The notes below the pieces were generated by a model. It did not search any database. It was not told the origin of the DNA and saw nothing but the letters and a program-made list of their open reading frames with translations. Position numbers and translations under genes: made by a program. From UBA6136 sp046305255 (GTDB lineage Bacteria > Pseudomonadota > Gammaproteobacteria > Methylococcales > Methylococcaceae): a stretch of 6,043 nt of DNA. Within the stretch, counting starts at the first letter, position 1. Each line of letters starts with the position of its first letter. The DNA lies in assembly GCA_046305255.1 (NCBI GenBank), contig JBKCCF010000034.1:1-6043 (forward strand). Reading direction: 5' to 3'. This document shows, in pieces, positions 4,353-6,043 of the stretch.

Positions 4353-6043
4353 TCAGGACTCACCCCTTAAAAGACCCAACATAACCTCAAGAAACGCGAC
4401 TCGGGCCTCTGCGGTATCCAGCGGGCAGGTGAATTTCAGTCGCTCCGGCCCATCCAGCGTGTAAGTCTGCGATTGCGTCTGAATGAGGCTGATGACCCTC
4501 ATGGGATCAATATCGGGGTTAGGGTGGAACAGAACCCGCCCCCCCATCGCACCGGCTTCGATTTTGCGTATACCCAGTTTTTCCGCCTGCAATTTGAGGT
4601 CAGCCATCGCAAACAGCGTTTTGGTGGCCGGGGGCAGAAGACCAAAGCGATCAATCATTTCCACTTGAAGCGCACGCAGATCCTCATGGCTACGGGCGTT
4701 GGCAATCCGCTTATACAAGACCAATCGGGTATGAACATCGCCCAGATAGGTTTCCGGAATCAGGGCGGGGCTCTGCAGATCAATCTCCGGGCCGGCCTCA
4801 TGCGGCATCAGGTCAATCTCTGGTTGTCGGCCGGATTGCAGGGCCTTGACGGCACGTTCCAGCAGTTCGGTGTAAAGGGACAATCCAATTTCCTGGATCT
4901 GCCCACTCTGCTCGCCTCCCAGCAACTCACCTGCTCCGCGAATTTCAAGATCATGCGAGGACAGCATGAAGCCCGCCCCCAATTCACCGGACGCTTCGAT
5001 AGCCTCAAGTCGGCGGGTCGCATCGGTCGTCATCAGGCTTTTGGGTGGCACAACCAGATAAGCATAGGCGCGGTGGTGCGAGCGGCCCACGCGGCCCCGT
5101 ATCTGATGCAACTGGGATAAACCCAGTTTGTCGGCACGATTGATAATGATGGTGTTGGCGCTGGGCACGTCAATACCGCTCTCGATAATGGTGGTGCAGA
5201 GCAGAACATTGAACCGCTGATGGTAGAAATCGAGCATGATCCGCTCAAGCTCCCGCTCGGGCATTTGCCCGTGGGCGATGCGGATGCTGGCCAGCGGTAT
5301 CATGACCTCAAGATCGCGCGCCATTTTCTCCATGGTTTCGATCTTGTTGTGCAGGAAATAGACCTGCCCGCCACGCTTGATTTCACGCAGTATGGCTTCC
5401 TGGATCAGGGCACCATCCCACTCACTGATGAAGGTTTTGATGGCATGGCGATTAGGCGGAGGGGTGGCGATAATTGATATGTCGCGCAAACCGGACATGG
5501 CCATGTTCAGGGTTCGCGGGATAGGGGTGGCGGTTAGGGTCAGGAAATCGACCTCGCTTCGCAGTTTCTTGAAGTACTCCTTCTGCGCGACGCCGAACCG
5601 CTGCTCCTCATCGACGATGACGAGGCCAAGATCCCTGAATTGAACACTTTTCTGCAGAATCTTATGGGTGCCTATCAAGATGTCGATTTTGCCCTCGGCC
5701 AACTCGGTCATGACCTGATCCTGCTGCTTTTTGCCGACGAAACGTGACAGGGTCTCGACCCTGATGGGCCAGTCGGCATAGCGATCCCTGAAATTCTGGT
5801 AATGCTGCTGCGCCAGCAGGGTTGTCGGCACGAGAACAGCCACTTGTTTGGCGTTCTGTACTGCGATAAAAGCCGCGCGCATGGCGACCTCGGTCTTACC
5901 AAACCCGACGTCGCCACACACCACTCTATCCATGGGTTGAGCAGATGCGAGGTCCTTGATCACATCAAGAATGGCCGTCGCCTGATCCGGCGTCTCCTCA
6001 AACGGAAAGCCTGCGACAAAACTTGCATACTCATCGGTGATGG
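4353..6043 (-). CDS. mfd: Transcription-repair coupling factor Mfd, C-terminal part, cut by the window edge
   Basis: The window holds the last 562 codons of Mfd, entering in frame at the right edge (ITDEYASFVAGFPFEETPDQ); the N-terminal UvrB-like and RNA polymerase-interacting domains lie outside. Mfd is the DNA translocase that removes stalled RNA polymerase and recruits UvrA for transcription-coupled nucleotide excision repair. In the visible part are Walker A GDVGFGKT (about residues 43-50), LVPTTLLAQQHY (motif Ia), IGTHK, the motif II box DEEQ (144-147), TATPIPRT (motif III, about 170-177), the TRG region beginning HGQMPERELER (about 257), CTTIIESGIDVP and the arginine-finger motif RGRVGR (about 315-320). 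The C-terminal UvrA-binding/autoinhibitory domain follows, including LYKRIANARS and IDRFGLLPPATKTL. RecG has a similar helicase core, but HDLEIRGAGELLGGEQSG and this C-terminal domain identify Mfd. E. coli Mfd has DEEH; DEEQ occurs in other Mfd proteins. The valine at 5963 (GTG) is internal, not a start. Confidence 0.97.
   Translation of the reverse strand, partial: ITDEYASFVAGFPFEETPDQATAILDVIKDLASAQPMDRVVCGDVGFGKTEVAMRAAFIAVQNAKQVAVLVPTTLLAQQHYQNFRDRYADWPIRVETLSRFVGKKQQDQVMTELAEGKIDILIGTHKILQKSVQFRDLGLVIVDEEQRFGVAQKEYFKKLRSEVDFLTLTATPIPRTLNMAMSGLRDISIIATPPPNRHAIKTFISEWDGALIQEAILREIKRGGQVYFLHNKIETMEKMARDLEVMIPLASIRIAHGQMPERELERIMLDFYHQRFNVLLCTTIIESGIDVPSANTIIINRADKLGLSQLHQIRGRVGRSHHRAYAYLVVPPKSLMTTDATRRLEAIEASGELGAGFMLSSHDLEIRGAGELLGGEQSGQIQEIGLSLYTELLERAVKALQSGRQPEIDLMPHEAGPEIDLQSPALIPETYLGDVHTRLVLYKRIANARSHEDLRALQVEMIDRFGLLPPATKTLFAMADLKLQAEKLGIRKIEAGAMGGRVLFHPNPDIDPMRVISLIQTQSQTYTLDGPERLKFTCPLDTAEARVAFLEVMLGLLRGES

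Noticed and set aside
4473..5120. Long 215-codon open frame on the plus strand
   Set aside because: It is antisense to the well-conserved helicase core of mfd, has no recognisable domain, and is a product of codon bias in the real gene.
5601..5612. DEEQ in place of DEEH in Mfd motif II as a defect
   Set aside because: DEEQ is a normal variant in the Mfd family and keeps the catalytic acidic pair.
4353..5963. GTG at 5963 as the start of a shorter Mfd-like protein
   Set aside because: The frame stays open and Mfd-like to the window edge (PFEETPDQA motif upstream), so the gene continues outside the window.

Overview
This window is a housekeeping segment of a bacterial chromosome, most likely from a gammaproteobacterium. 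The main evidence is a long minus-strand block in the order mfd (partial), ffs (4.5S/SRP RNA), dnaX, ybaB, recR and hinT-like. The DnaX ATPase core, RecR, YbaB and Mfd all read like gammaproteobacterial orthologues, for example the DnaX stretch DAASRTKVEDTRELLDN. I cannot name a genus from the sequence. No phage, insertion sequence, CRISPR, toxin or defence gene is visible.

Layout from left to right: the N-terminal 87 codons of a cytosolic 5'-nucleotidase (PF06189-type) read leftwards off the window edge. A 221-bp divergent intergenic region follows, holding a small perfect inverted repeat and a weak sigma-54-like promoter match. Next is the only plus-strand gene, a 156-residue membrane-anchored protein that I do not recognise, which ends at two hairpins; the second is a good intrinsic terminator. 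From 1046 to the right edge everything is on the minus strand: a HIT-family hydrolase, recR, ybaB and dnaX, spaced 56, 20 and 32 bp apart, then the SRP RNA gene 43 bp upstream of dnaX, and finally the C-terminal 562 residues of Mfd.

Functionally the minus-strand block joins DNA replication (DnaX clamp loader), recombinational repair (RecR, with the nucleoid-associated YbaB beside it), transcription-coupled repair (Mfd) and membrane protein targeting (4.5S RNA). The short gaps and the lack of a terminator between ffs and dnaX suggest that ffs-dnaX-ybaB-recR-hinT can be transcribed as one unit. A plausible promoter with a GC-rich discriminator lies just after the mfd stop codon.

I found no undescribed system. 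The points most worth a second look are the unknown membrane-anchored protein and its ambiguous start, the hairpin-embedded promoter and structured leader of ffs, and a dnaX gene that lacks any A-rich slippery site and encodes a stretch of more than 300 residues without lysine.
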